Below, piece by piece: positions 43,975 to 54,161 of a DNA stretch of 64,000 nt. Each line of letters starts with the position of its first letter. Position 1 is the stretch's first letter. Under the pieces are notes generated by a model, which saw only the letters and a program-made list of their open reading frames with translations, had not been told where the DNA came from and did not search any database. The position numbers and the translations under genes were made by a program. The DNA comes from Ypsolopha sequella (Eukaryota; Arthropoda; Insecta; Lepidoptera; Ypsolophidae), in NCBI GenBank assembly GCA_934047225.1, contig OW203992.1, forward strand, positions 5,693,501-5,757,500, in the 5' to 3' direction.

Positions 43975-44165
43975 CTTTTGCCCGCGGTTTTACCAGCAAA
44001 AATGTAATTAATGACCGTTTTAAGGGAGCCCATCCCTTAGGATCAAATGTCCTATGACCAAGTGAAGAGTCTAACCATTACAACAGTGGAAAAATTTTCA
44101 AAATCGGTTAAGTAGTTTCAGAGATTACCACCAATATTACAAACAAACAAATAACTAAGATTATG
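43975..44165 (+). repeat. RTE-like 3' tail
   Basis: GCCCGCGGTTTTACC, then TCAAAATCGGTTAAGTAGTT and CAGAGATTACCACCAATATT. Comparable phrases occur at 3,950-4,020. Confidence 0.5.
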
Positions 44166-44200
44166 TTTATTTTGCGAAATCCGTCGCTATGAATACTCTC

Positions 44201-44747
44201 AATATTATTTAGAGTGCATTATAAACTAGAAAATATCAATCAGAAGCAAATCCAAAGACAAGAATTTGAAAAAATTCCCCGGGCCAGGATTCGAACCTGC
44301 GACCTCTTGTTATCTAGACAAGCGCGCTACCAATTGCTCCACCGAGGTTCCTACCTGAACCGGTGAATTCTTCCATCATACTTGTCCACTGTTATTTTTG
44401 CATCTGCTTGATATACTAGCTTGTACTGCACATATAGAACGCTCTGAAGCAACAATATTGTAGCGACGACAGCGCCATCTGTTTCTTAAGAACAAGGCAT
44501 GAAATCACATAACGCCCTCGTGAGCGTTCTGTATGTGCAGTACAAGCTAGTATATCAAGCAGATGCAAAAATAACAGTTGACAAGTATGATGGAAGAATT
44601 CGTCGGTCTAGGTAGGAACCTCGGTGGTGCAATTGGTAGCGCGCTTGTCTTGATAACAAGAGGCCCGGGGAATTTTTTCAAATTCTTGTCTTTGGATTTG
44701 TTTCTGATTGATATTTTCTAGTTTGTAATGCACTCTAAATAATATTT
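44201..44747. repeat. Large palindrome with tRNA-like SINE heads in both arms
   Basis: The left arm (44,201-44,444) and right arm (44,522-44,747) are inverted copies around a 77-bp centre. Each arm contains a tRNA-like head, the left on the minus strand (about 44,280-44,352) and the right on the plus strand (about 44,625-44,672). Heads read CCTCGGTGGAGCAATTGG (A-box side), GCGCGCTTGTCT and, on the left only, CAGGTTCGAATCCTGG (B-box). The right head lacks 19 bp that include the B-box, while the rest of the arms differ by only a few bases. It belongs to SINE 2 (see 34,756). Confidence 0.85.
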
Positions 44748-45984
44748 AAACAAATAGCTCTTTATAATATTTATAGTAGTGTAGACTATCAAACAGAGCA
44801 CAAAAAATAATACATTACATGATGCAAAGTTTTCGACTAACTAATTATGAAGATAAATATAGAACACGATAATAATAATTGTCTGTATGGTATTGGTATA
44901 ACTAAATTTAGCATGAACTCAGAACTCAGAACATTTATTTGTAAATTGTAAACCAGTATGGTACACAAATCAGTAGTAGTCTAACATTAATTACCGAAGA
45001 AGTACCACTAAAAATAAAAATAAAATTAACAAAATATATTATATTCAACAAATACAAAATAAACCAAAAATTTAATACTTAGATAAAAAGAAAATAATGT
45101 AAAATACTATAATTACCTAACGAATGTTATTCATAGAAATGTTTTAATATTATGTAGAATGTTTTAATGTTAAGTAAAATATGTTTATTGTAAACCTAAC
45201 CTTTAACATATATATATAATCATAATATAAGATGTAGTGTGACTATTAATGTAAATTACTATTGACGTGTATATAATTTTATTTATCAATAAATTGAGTT
45301 TGAGTTTGAAATAAAATAACACTTGAAATAAATATCGTAAAATCATGAAAAATTAACATGTCACTAGTGTATCATATCAAACATTAAATTAGGAAAATAA
45401 TTGTAATAAGAAAATGGTAAACTTAGATAGGTAGACAAGCAATGAAAAATGTTACTATTATTAATTATACAATGATGTCCATGCATGTAATTTAGATGAC
45501 TTAGCCAGATAACAAGCAAAAATATTTATACCCTTTTTATTACTACTTTGGACGAATGGCAACGCATTTTTTTTGCAACTCTTCAGCACCTATAATAAAA
45601 GGTGTGTCTTTACATTCGCTGTTTGTCTGTACATTCACTGTTTGTTATTTTCATAGACCTAGGATTTCGCTAGTTATTTTTGATATTAATATTAATGTGT
45701 ACTATTTTGTTGTGAATAAATAAATAAAAAAAAATAAAAAGACATGAACGATTAAAAATTGTAATAATCTATAATGAAAAATTAAATTATCCCTTGTTAA
45801 AAAAGTCTAACCGGAAGTGATGTAGAAGCTCTAATCATTCCACCCTATACGAGGTGCAAACAAAGAAGTATACTCTTCAAAAGAAACATAGAGTTAAGTT
45901 CTGACTGATGCAAAAACATTGGGTGCTCAATCTAATATTATATGCACCCTTAACAGTGGACTTGGAGAAACAAAAAAAAATCGC
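44748..45984. other. AT-rich spacer with a LINE 3' tail
   Basis: No gene is visible. 45,280-45,320 (TCAATAAATTGAGTTTGAGT) is a typical plus-strand LINE 3' end with GAGTTT repeats. Confidence 0.4.
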
Positions 45985-46400
45985 ACATTCCTATGGTTCC
46001 GTACCCGAAAGGCAAAACGGAGCCCTATTAATATAACTCAGGTGTCCGTCTGTCTCTTTGTCTGTCTGTCTGTCCGTATGTCACGGGTCTCTAGCTCTTA
46101 GACGGAATAAGATGTGAAATAATAATATGTCTTCGTAGTCACCAAGTTTCGGGTTACAGTGAAAGACCACCATATTATTTGCACCATAATTCAAACAACA
46201 AATACTGAAAACACCGATTGATATTGTAGTTATAGAGTTACGTCCGCGAATACTAGACCAAACTTAACTTTGCAGTTTCGTTTCATAAATTTTGTAGGTA
46301 GTGGTAATTTTGTAATTTTTATTAACATTATTTAAGTCTGTTAACTTATTTCTAGGCTACGGAACCCTCAAGCCGCGAGTCTTACTCGCACTTGATCGTT
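45985..46400. repeat. SINE-like repeat related to 1,986-2,255
   Basis: GGTTCCGTACCCGAAAGGCA and TGTCTGTCTGTCCGTATGTC at the left; GGCTACGGAACCCTCAAGCC and CTTACTCGCACTTG at the right. Confidence 0.55.
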
Positions 46401-46559
46401 TTTTCTGTTTCTTTTCGAAAAGTCTAAAACATATATGGGCAACGCTCGGCCCGTGGGCCGGATGCGACCCCGCCTTGGCTTTTGAACCGGTCCGCGGAAC
46501 ATCTTAAAACTGCGCGCCAAAACTCTTAATTTTTGGTACACACTAAAACAGAGCTGATC

Positions 46560-46915
46560 AGGTGGTAGAACTGATGCCGGGCTCGACTGTGGAGGTACCA
46601 CCATCTTACTTGGAGACCTCCTCGAAGTAATTCGGGGGAGAGTAGGAGGACAGCTCACAGGTAAAAAACTAGAAGGCCCACCATGCCTGGGACCGATGGA
46701 TGGCGTTATATCCATCCCTAATAGCCGGGCCTTATATTGAACAGACTGGTGACGGATAGCGGCGTCACTGGTGCGAGGGTTCCGACACCGCGCTCACCAA
46801 CCCACCTGCCCAGCGTGTGTGAGTATGGGCAATTCTTCCAGGATACCGCCGGGAGTGGCAAAGTCTTGGAAAGGCTTATGTCCAGCAGTGGACGAATAGG
46901 CTGATGGATGGAAAA
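46560..46915 (+). repeat. Dispersed LINE-tail-like repeat, copy nested in the hAT-like element
   Basis: Plus-strand copy of the repeat at 1-430 and 37,700-38,020. It ends GTCCAGCAGTGGACGAATAG then GCTGATGGATGGAAAAG, which looks like the genuine 3' end. Confidence 0.7.
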
Positions 46916-47053
46916 GAGAGCTAAGTGAGAGCATAATAAAGCAACAAAACTTGTACTTTAATCATAAATTACCTCCTATGATTTTTTTGCACACTTCTTA
47001 CATATGAGATTATGCAAGCAATGAATAACTAACATGTCCACACTTTTATCGCA

Positions 47054-47450
47054 TTAACGGGAAACGAGTCGTATCCTTTACGAAACGCACAACTTAAGAT
47101 GGTTCTTCTTATTTTTGAATAACAGATTTTAATTAAATAAATGTGATTTATGGCATTTCGCGAACATAATTTGGTGTCAGTTGGACTTTTCCGGCAAAAT
47201 TTTGTTATTTTATGCATGAGGTTTAAAATGTATGGGCACACAAACTTAAAACACGCTTTTATGTATATGCGCCCATACATTTGCAACGTAATGCATTAAA
47301 TAATTAAATTTTGCTGGAAATGCCTAACTGACACTAAACTATGTTCGCGAAATGCCATAAGTCACATTCATTTAATATCTCTTATTCAAATATAAGAAGA
47401 GCCATCTTAAGTTGTGCGTTTCGTAGAGGATACGACTCGTTTCCCATTAA
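47054..47450. mobile_element. Large palindrome (about 190-bp arms) nested in the hAT-like element
   Basis: TTAACGGGAAACGAGTCGTA at the left faces TACGACTCGTTTCCCATTAA at the right. CATTTCGCGAACATA faces TATGTTCGCGAAATG. Mismatches are scattered. A half-arm relative lies at about 60,400-60,470. It is non-coding. Confidence 0.8.
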
Positions 47451-47572
47451 CTTGACAAATGTATAATATAAACCGTTAGTTTTTTTTTCACGACCACCTA
47501 TTGTCTACGGCTCACGATTTCGTTAACATCCTAAAGTTTGTCCCGCAACTTTCAAAAGGTTGCCCACACCTG

Positions 47573-48755
47573 CTCTAAAATATAAACTTACATATTGTAA
47601 CAGACGTAAGTAAAAGGGCGCAGGTTCCGCGCGTGCTATATGCGAGTTAGAGAATTGCACTTTATTTAATGATCACTTCATGCACGAGATTTTACATCAA
47701 AGCATTTACTACTCTATCTGACAGGAATAAGGTTGAAAATCCTTTGGTTATTTATTTTAACATAAGGACCATAAGTCACCAAAATGAGTATCCTCTTGAC
47801 AAGAGGGACGCCATATTTCAACAAAAATGTGTGCCAGACGAGATTAGTTTTGTTTTCACGACTCCGCTTGAAAACGGAAATCCGAATTGCGAAGTCTTGG
47901 TGACTGTCCGCTTAAGAACTCCAGTTTTTTGATAAAAGTCAAGGAACAAAGACTAAGTTTCCAGTTCATACATTATGTACGTTATGATAATTTTGATTTT
48001 TTTTTTGTTTTGTCCAAAAACAGTGAGTTAGGAAACAAAAAGTTTACGGTTCCTATTAAAGCGATTACCTTCGTTAGCTCGATGTTTGTCGGTACGAATA
48101 TCGACGGAAACAACATTGAAATAACGTTCATATCAGCGCGCAATGCATAGTGACTGTTACGATGCTCGCTGCGTCCTTGATATAGTGAAATAGAAGAAAA
48201 TAATACTTTCACATGGACATGATTGTTCGATTATATAATCCTATGTTATATTTATAGCTATTAAGTTTATCTATTTATCAAAGCATAAACAAATTAAATC
48301 GACCAAGCCGCTTAGGAGCAGTAGGGAATTCAAGCCAAAAAACACCATTCGATTGAAATTTTTTTTCACTTGGAAGTTTTGGTGGTATGGAAAAAAATTG
48401 CATTATGTTGTCGTAGAGTTGATAATTCATAATACATTTTTCAATAATTTTGGTTTGGTCATAAATGAGGAGTAGGCTTTAACACTTTTAGAACTTGCAT
48501 ATATACTTCAGTAAATACTGTATTATTTTGATAAAATTGTATATTTTTTTGGAATCTTTTTCAAGGGATCTGTTACAACAGAAACGCGATTGGAGAAATT
48601 CGGCTCGATAGAAATATTTATTGAAATAAGGTCTTTTTCGACACCAATTCTCCTATGACATATGGTCATATGTCATTCTAAATTGTCAAACCAGGAGATG
48701 CAATTATATTTTATTAGATGGGTTTTAACGGTATCTAAGACCTGCTTCTCTATTC
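47573..48755. other. Spacer containing dispersed repeat G, copy 3, and repeat T
   Basis: 48,080-48,215 (TACGAATATCGACGGAAACA, TAACGTTCATATCAGCGCGC) is repeat G on the plus strand. From about 48,590 the sequence is repeat T (ACGCGATTGGAGAAATTC, CTCGATAGAA). No gene is called; the 87-codon open frames at 47,669-48,150 have no motif I know. Confidence 0.4.
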
Positions 48756-48968
48756 TGTATCTTTGGTTGCCAACTGAACTGGGTGCGGATCATCAAAAAT
48801 ATAGATAAAAACAGACATTTCAAAATTGCCTTTAGTGGTTGTTGAACTATTTACGAACTGTGTCGTCACTTCAAGTGCGAACATATCCTTAGACAATCGG
48901 AATTCGATAGTATATCTATGTTTTTGATGTTAGGCACCCAATCCAGATGGCAACTAGAGATACACAAT
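48756..48968. mobile_element. Short TIR element, 213 bp, inside repeat T
   Basis: GTATCTTTGGTTGCCAACTG and ATCATCAAAAATATAGAT face TATCTATGTTTTTGATGTTA and CATCTGG-GCAACTAGAGATAC at the right, giving imperfect arms of about 50 bp. Repeat T resumes after it with TATTAATAAAAAATCGACTT. Confidence 0.6.
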
Positions 48969-49096
48969 AGGCCCGCAGATTAAACGAAATTTTGATAGCA
49001 ACTTTAATATAATTTATATTAATAAAAAATCGACTTTTTGCTACTTTTCCGCGAATCCGTCTCTTTCGCATTGAGGGTTTTTTCGCATATGGAGTA

Positions 49097-49101
49097 ACAG
49101 G
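49097..49101. repeat. Target-site duplication ACAGG, left of the BEL element
   Basis: ACAGG here and at 53,274-53,278. It is single in the empty relative at about 37,444-37,448. Five bp is the usual BEL/Pao duplication. Confidence 0.9.
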
Positions 49102-49535
49102 TGAAGGGGTTTCCCAGACTGGTCTGTTCGTCCCTTCGTGAATGTTGCTTGATGTTAAAGCCGCTGGTAGCCGATGCGAGCGTATGCCGTACCTGAGCCT
49201 TATTTTTGTGTCGGAATATCAAATAAATAAATAAAAGAGTCCCTACACTCACCCCGTGCCGCACCGCCGATCACAAAATGGTCCACAGCTATTATTTTAT
49301 GTGAATTGGTTATTTCCGTATACTCCAGGCCGCCCGATTCCTTTTTTTTTTTTTTTCATTTTGTTATGTCAAATCATTGACATAAAAATGCATAGACACA
49401 CCGCCCCAAACCAAAGAGTAAATATACCTAAATAAATACTCTAATATAATAAATGTTATGTGTCATGTGCATGTACCGCGAAGAGAACTAAAAATAAATA
49501 AAGCCTTAGAGCTTTCAAGGCAACAAAACTAAACA
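49102..49535 (-). repeat. BEL element 3' LTR (434 bp)
   Basis: Plus-strand ends TGAAGGGG and TAAACA, giving TG...CA on the minus strand as well (TGTTTAG to CCCCTTCA). The only visible difference from the other LTR is run length in the T-tract at about 49,342-49,356 (15 against 14). Confidence 0.93.
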
Positions 49536-49546
49536 TTCCCCCGCCC
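49536..49546 (-). promoter_or_regulatory. Polypurine tract of the BEL element
   Basis: The minus strand has GGGCGGGGGAA directly before the 3' LTR, the place where plus-strand DNA synthesis starts in LTR retrotransposons. One C interrupts the purines. Confidence 0.7.
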
Positions 49547-49652
49547 GAGAAAGGCTAAAGCCTTTATCAACCAAAAAAAAACAATACTAAGTCAAAAAAA
49601 AATAAGATTGTGGTGAAAATTAAGCATAAATGAGAACTATTCCAGAGGTAAT

Positions 49653-49739
49653 CTACAAATTTTCACCACTGGCCGCAAAAGTGTCCCTGATTTTATCCGT
49701 GCCGGCTTTAAATATCCCATGATGAGGAATAATATAACC
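49653..49739 (-). pseudogene. Truncated BEL reverse-transcriptase N-terminal stub
   Basis: The minus strand, one base out of frame with the Gag-protease ORF, reads YIIPHHGIFKAGTDKIR then TFAASGENL, stop. YIPHHGIFKPGTDKIR-type wording is the conserved entry to the BEL/Pao reverse transcriptase. Pol is deleted just after it. Both a frameshift and a deletion therefore separate Gag-protease from any polymerase. Confidence 0.8.
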
Positions 49740-49740
49740 T

Positions 49741-52059
49741 TTACCCGCTCCAAAGTCGTCTGTTTTTTTCGTCACAGATCGACATATGACCCATTTCAGC
49801 ATAATCCCGCATAAACTTCACATATTTGCTCCTAAATTCTTCATTAAAGGAGAGCCGTTTTTCCATGGCGAAGAACCGTTTTCTTGCCATAGGAGCCGAA
49901 TCACCCAAGCTAGGTCTTTCCGATAAAAAAGGTAGCCTAACTACATACCGACCCGTCTCATCCCGCTGATGAGTGTTTTCAAAATTCTTTTCACATTCCA
50001 ACTCTTTCGGATCCTTAAACGCCGTTTCCGGAACATTTTCCACTTCCCAAAACTTTTCCAGAATCTGATCTGTGGTTGCATGAAAGGTCTGGGAAAAGTT
50101 AACCACATTTTGGGCTAGAAATGTGACCGGACCCATTAACACGTAACCGAAAATTGTGTTCATTGCAATTGGCAGATTGTCATTTATTTTTATACTTCCG
50201 CCGAGCATTATTTCACCTAACAAATCTGCCCCAATAAGAATGTCAACTTCCCGACTCCGATAAAAATGTTCATCCGCAAGGTACAAACCCCGATAATAAT
50301 CCGATAAATTCTCGGGTAAGTTGACGCTTGGTAAATGGTGAGTAATGTTACTCAAAATAGTAGCTGTGGTAGTCAACACGGTTTGAGCCGAAAACCGTGG
50401 GCTTATGGTCAAATTGACACCACCTCTACATCCGCTAACTGGCGCCCCTCCTAAGCCAGTGACCGAAACAACATTAGATCTAGATCTTTTGAGACCTAAT
50501 CGACGAGCACAATTTTCCGAAATAAATGTACCCTGACTGCCACCATCTAAAAGTGCACGAGCATCATGAAGCTCTCCGCACTCGTCCATGACATGCACTA
50601 TGGCAGTTGAAAGCAAAACCGTCCGTTGATAATTGCTTGGAAGCATCATGTGAGATGTCAGGGCTGCATTATTCATATTTCCTTCAGTTGGGGGGTTTAC
50701 CCTACTCCCATTCCGGCCAAATTCCTGTACTGGCACATTTACCCTATTTGCCCCTGACACTGGCACATTTACCCTACCTAAGTCCGGCACTGGTGCATTA
50801 ATCCTACTACCACTATTTGTAGTAGGTACCGCATAAACTGCATTATTAGACGCTACCGGTCCATCAAAATGAATCATGTGGTGGTGCTTGACCGATTTGC
50901 ACTTCACACATACCCATGTTGAAGTACATTGATTTATATTATGTCCCCCAAGACACCTAAAACAAAGTCTATTAACTTTAACATACTCCTTCCGAGAGAT
51001 AGGATCCATATTCATAAACCGCTCACACTTCGATATATGGTGGTTACCCTTCTTACACAGTGTGCACCCGCCCTTATTTTCCTGCACTCCAGTATGAACT
51101 CGGGGAGAAAAGCGTCCTATTGGTTTTGATGAGCTGCCATCAGGGGATGACCCCAGAACCTGCACTTGATTTTCCAAAAATTCAATTAAGTCCTCAAATG
51201 TGGGAAGTTCCGTTTTCTGATTAACTAACCGTTCATCAAGCTTGTCCTTCAAAACCTGATCGAGCTTTTGATAATTTATATAGAAAAGTAAATATGACCA
51301 TTCCGAGACAGGAAAATCCAACTTTTCTAATGCCTTTGTATTTTCCAAAAGCGAGTTCAAGAAAGGTTTTAATGAACCCCTGGTCCGAGTGACATGTGTG
51401 GTACCCATCATATTATGTAAATATCTGTCAGCAATCAACCTCTTGTTATGATATTTATTTTTTAACAATTCAACCGCTATCGAATAGTTTGCGCCCGTGA
51501 TTGATAGGTGCTGAATTAAACTCTTAGGCTCTCCAACCAATGAGCCTTTCAAATAATACAACCTCTCTGTATCCGACAATGAGGTATCACGTCCCACCAT
51601 GGATTCAAACAACTCTATAAAGGAAACATAGTCCTCTTCATTACCACCAAAGGTAGGTATTTGAATCCGTGGTAGTATAGCCCTTTCTCTTTTAGGCCCA
51701 TCCTTGCTATTATTACCTGAACCATCCTCTGATGAACGATCGGTGTTCTCAGGGAATAGTTCCAAATATCTCCGCTTGATATCATAATATTTACTATTTA
51801 TTATTTTTAATTTTGACTCACAGGTAACCGAATCAGTGTCAGTCACTTCTGTCTGTGACTCCAACTCAATATATATGGACATAAATTCCTGGTAATTACT
51901 TTCCAAGTCTGAAAACCGCACTTTAAATTCATTCTTCTCGCTCACCGTTACGAGATCTCTCTGAGAAAGGCCAAATAAAGTTTCAATATTTAATATTGCA
52001 ATCTCATATTTAATTTGTAACATCCGCTTAGCTTGATCAGCATTTATTTTAGGAGGCAT
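49741..52059 (-). CDS. BEL/Pao Gag-aspartic protease polyprotein
   Basis: One uninterrupted frame of 772 codons; the first ATG follows the leader. It supplies the particle-forming Gag and the maturation protease. Residues about 128-300 are the DUF1759-type Gag core (IPTFGGNEEDYVSFIELFES, then RLYYLKGSLVGEPKSLI). Two zinc knuckles follow: CTLCKKGNHHISKC at about 332-345 and CFRCLGGHNINQC at about 366-378, then a CVKCKSVKHHH cluster. Residues about 425-460 contain short repeats of RVNVPV. The DUF1758 protease starts near 480 with STAIVHV; its active-site loop reads ALLDGGSQ (D505-G506-G507) where DSG or DTG is usual. ILIGADLLGEI and FGYVLMGPV complete the domain. The frame ends at TAA right where reverse transcriptase should begin. 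The substituted active-site residue may weaken the protease. Confidence 0.92.
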   Translation of the reverse strand: MPPKINADQAKRMLQIKYEIAILNIETLFGLSQRDLVTVSEKNEFKVRFSDLESNYQEFMSIYIELESQTEVTDTDSVTCESKLKIINSKYYDIKRRYLELFPENTDRSSEDGSGNNSKDGPKRERAILPRIQIPTFGGNEEDYVSFIELFESMVGRDTSLSDTERLYYLKGSLVGEPKSLIQHLSITGANYSIAVELLKNKYHNKRLIADRYLHNMMGTTHVTRTRGSLKPFLNSLLENTKALEKLDFPVSEWSYLLFYINYQKLDQVLKDKLDERLVNQKTELPTFEDLIEFLENQVQVLGSSPDGSSSKPIGRFSPRVHTGVQENKGGCTLCKKGNHHISKCERFMNMDPISRKEYVKVNRLCFRCLGGHNINQCTSTWVCVKCKSVKHHHMIHFDGPVASNNAVYAVPTTNSGSRINAPVPDLGRVNVPVSGANRVNVPVQEFGRNGSRVNPPTEGNMNNAALTSHMMLPSNYQRTVLLSTAIVHVMDECGELHDARALLDGGSQGTFISENCARRLGLKRSRSNVVSVTGLGGAPVSGCRGGVNLTISPRFSAQTVLTTTATILSNITHHLPSVNLPENLSDYYRGLYLADEHFYRSREVDILIGADLLGEIMLGGSIKINDNLPIAMNTIFGYVLMGPVTFLAQNVVNFSQTFHATTDQILEKFWEVENVPETAFKDPKELECEKNFENTHQRDETGRYVVRLPFLSERPSLGDSAPMARKRFFAMEKRLSFNEEFRSKYVKFMRDYAEMGHMSICDEKNRRLWSG

Positions 52060-52817
52060 TTTGCAAAATTAACACACCCTTAAACCCCCTAGTTAAAACA
52101 TTTAAATCAAAAAATTTTATAAAAAAGTATACAATTTTAAAATATTCCTACATATAAACTTTCCTAGGAACCGCCCTAAAATGAAAAATTAATAATTTCC
52201 TCACAACAAAAGTGAAAACAAAAACAAAAATTATTTCCGATACCGAGTTTTGAACCAGGGACTTTCCGATCTCTAGTTCAGTACTTTACCACTACACTAT
52301 AACTGGTTTAAATGAAAGTAGTGAAAACTTAATAGATAACCTAATGTCCATAAATATTACAATGGTAATACTTTTTACTTTTTATAAATAAACACCAAAG
52401 AAAAACAAAATAAAGCAAAATTGAAAATAGAACATAAACAAAACTTTTGTTGCTTTGAATCCGCAATCCATCAAAATCAAATGAATACTTCAACTGAAGC
52501 AATGTCACGATCCGCGTGAATTTATAAAATGCGAAAATGTATGATTTGAAATATAATATATATCATAAGTAATTATCTCTGATATACTATGTGTAACCTA
52601 TCCGAATATAAGTGTTTATTTGTAGAGTCAATATAGAGTATGAAACAAAACGAAAACCGCAAACCGCACCGAAATAAAATAACCGAGAGTTGACCTTTGT
52701 CGAAGATATCTTTTCACCGCCAAGATATTACGACGAGGGTAAACTATATAAAACCGAACCGAAACCGACTGTGTACCATGTAATAAGACCCAAGGTACGA
52801 TAAATGCACGCAAAGGC
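52060..52817 (-). other. BEL 5' leader, with a tRNA-like block at 52,245-52,320
   Basis: No gene lies between the primer site and the Gag start. On the minus strand 52,320-52,245 reads like a tRNA or SINE head (TATAGTGTAGTGGTAAAGTA as A-box side, CCTGGTTCAAAACTCGG as B-box side), but the acceptor stem does not pair, so it is not a working tRNA gene. It is an insertion in, or a component of, the leader. Confidence 0.5.
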
Positions 52818-52835
52818 ATCCGGCTCGAAGGACCA
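52818..52835 (-). promoter_or_regulatory. Primer-binding site matching the tRNA-Tyr 3' end
   Basis: The minus strand is TGGTCCTTCGAGCCGGAT, the 18-nt complement of the insect tRNA-Tyr 3' end (..CCGGCTCGAAGGACCA). It lies 5 nt after the 5' LTR. The tRNA identity is from memory of insect tRNA-Tyr and should be confirmed. Confidence 0.8.
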
Positions 52836-52840
52836 AAAAA

Positions 52841-53273
52841 TGAAGGGGTTTCCCAGACTGGTCTGTTCGTCCCTTCGTGAATGTTGCTTGATGTTAAAGC
52901 CGCTGGTAGCCGATGCGAGCGTATGCCGTACCTGAGCCTTATTTTTGTGTCGGAATATCAAATAAATAAATAAAAGAGTCCCTACACTCACCCCGTGCCG
53001 CACCGCCGATCACAAAATGGTCCACAGCTATTATTTTATGTGAATTGGTTATTTCCGTATACTCCAGGCCGCCCGATTCCTTTTTTTTTTTTTTCATTTT
53101 GTTATGTCAAATCATTGACATAAAAATGCATAGACACACCGCCCCAAACCAAAGAGTAAATATACCTAAATAAATACTCTAATATAATAAATGTTATGTG
53201 TCATGTGCATGTACCGCGAAGAGAACTAAAAATAAATAAAGCCTTAGAGCTTTCAAGGCAACAAAACTAAACA
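52841..53273 (-). repeat. BEL element 5' LTR (433 bp)
   Basis: Identical to 49,102-49,535 apart from one T in the T-run at about 53,081-53,094. Followed by the ACAGG duplication. Confidence 0.93.
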
Positions 53274-53278
53274 ACAGG
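53274..53278. repeat. Target-site duplication ACAGG, right of the BEL element
   Basis: Followed by GACGCTAAAACG, the continuation of repeat T as in the empty relative at about 37,449. Confidence 0.9.
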
Positions 53279-54161
53279 GACGCTAAAACGTTTACATATC
53301 GCCTTAATAGAACCAAAGAAGCAGTCAGTACACAGCATGACGTAGGACAGGAATTCATCTTATGTCATAAAAGTCCGCCGCGCCAAGCTGCGGAGCTCAC
53401 TACGGCGTAACATTCGTAGCGGTAAATGTGCTACGCGCTTCGTAGCACTAAAGAATATGTCTATAGTTCATTTTGCAATATGTAGTTCATATCGACTGAA
53501 ATATCTTTGTCTGTATTTATGTTTTTTGTCTGTTTGTGCGTCATTGAATTTAAATTGAAATTTGTGCATTCCAATCAACTCGTTCAGAAATATTGGTGTA
53601 TTCGACGCAAAAGCTCGATAACTTTTTATCCCTTCATATTGGATGTGAACGTGTCCAGCAAACAAACAATACCTATTCTAAAATACATAGTTCACATCGG
53701 TATACTGGCTGGTTTTTACTAAAACTAAATGCTCGTATTTAACTGAACATTTGAACTAAAATTCTTATCTTAGTTTTCCTTATCATTATAAATTCTTGAC
53801 ACAGACAGTGAAATTTATTTGATACCACTGTTTTTTGCTGTGCAAAGTTGCTTGAGCACACTCATTATTACACTTCTTACATACTCAGCTTGCGATTTGG
53901 GTATAATATAAATGAATAAATCTCATATCAATAAAATATAGTCTTCTTACTAACCCATTCTTTGAATAAGAGCAATTTTTTGTGTATTTAATTAACCTCC
54001 TTTTAATCTGTTTATAACTTGTCATGGTTTGATTAAGTATTATCTAGTCTAAGTCTATCTGCGGAAACTTTAAATGACTAGCTAGAGTTAATTTAAGTTT
54101 TTTACTATTGTTATTAAAATAGTCGCTAGTTTTCCAAAATAAGTAATAAATAAATAAAATA
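53279..54161. other. Spacer, repeat T continuation then AT-rich DNA
   Basis: Repeat T runs to about 53,315. Beyond it no gene is visible; the open frames of 65-71 codons are unrecognised. Confidence 0.35.

Larger units (their letters stand above)
46430..47572. mobile_element. hAT-like element with two nested repeats (1,143 bp)
   Basis: The left end is CATATATGGGCAAC followed by CTCGGCCCGTGGGCCGGATG. The right end reversed is CAGGTGTGGGCAAC. These are hAT-type termini. The flanks GTCTAAAA (46,422-46,429) and CTCTAAAA (47,573-47,580) are an 8-bp duplication with one difference. It contains the LINE-tail-like repeat at 46,560-46,915 and a large palindrome at 47,054-47,450. No transposase is present. 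Confidence 0.78.
49102..53273 (-). mobile_element. Non-autonomous BEL/Pao LTR retrotransposon, young
   Basis: In minus-strand order: 5' LTR (53,273-52,841), 5-nt gap, tRNA-Tyr primer site (52,835-52,818), leader of about 760 nt, Gag-protease ORF (52,059-49,741), a 29-codon stub of reverse transcriptase in another frame (49,739-49,653), a purine tract GGGCGGGGGAA (about 49,546-49,536), and 3' LTR (49,535-49,102). Total 4,172 bp. The LTRs differ by one T in a homopolymer as far as I can see. Reverse transcriptase, RNase H and integrase are missing, so it depends on other copies. Confidence 0.93.

Noticed and set aside
44280..44352. tRNA gene on the minus strand
   Set aside because: A- and B-box words are good, but the acceptor stem does not pair properly, and the sequence continues into a SINE body and tail repeated at 34.8 kb.
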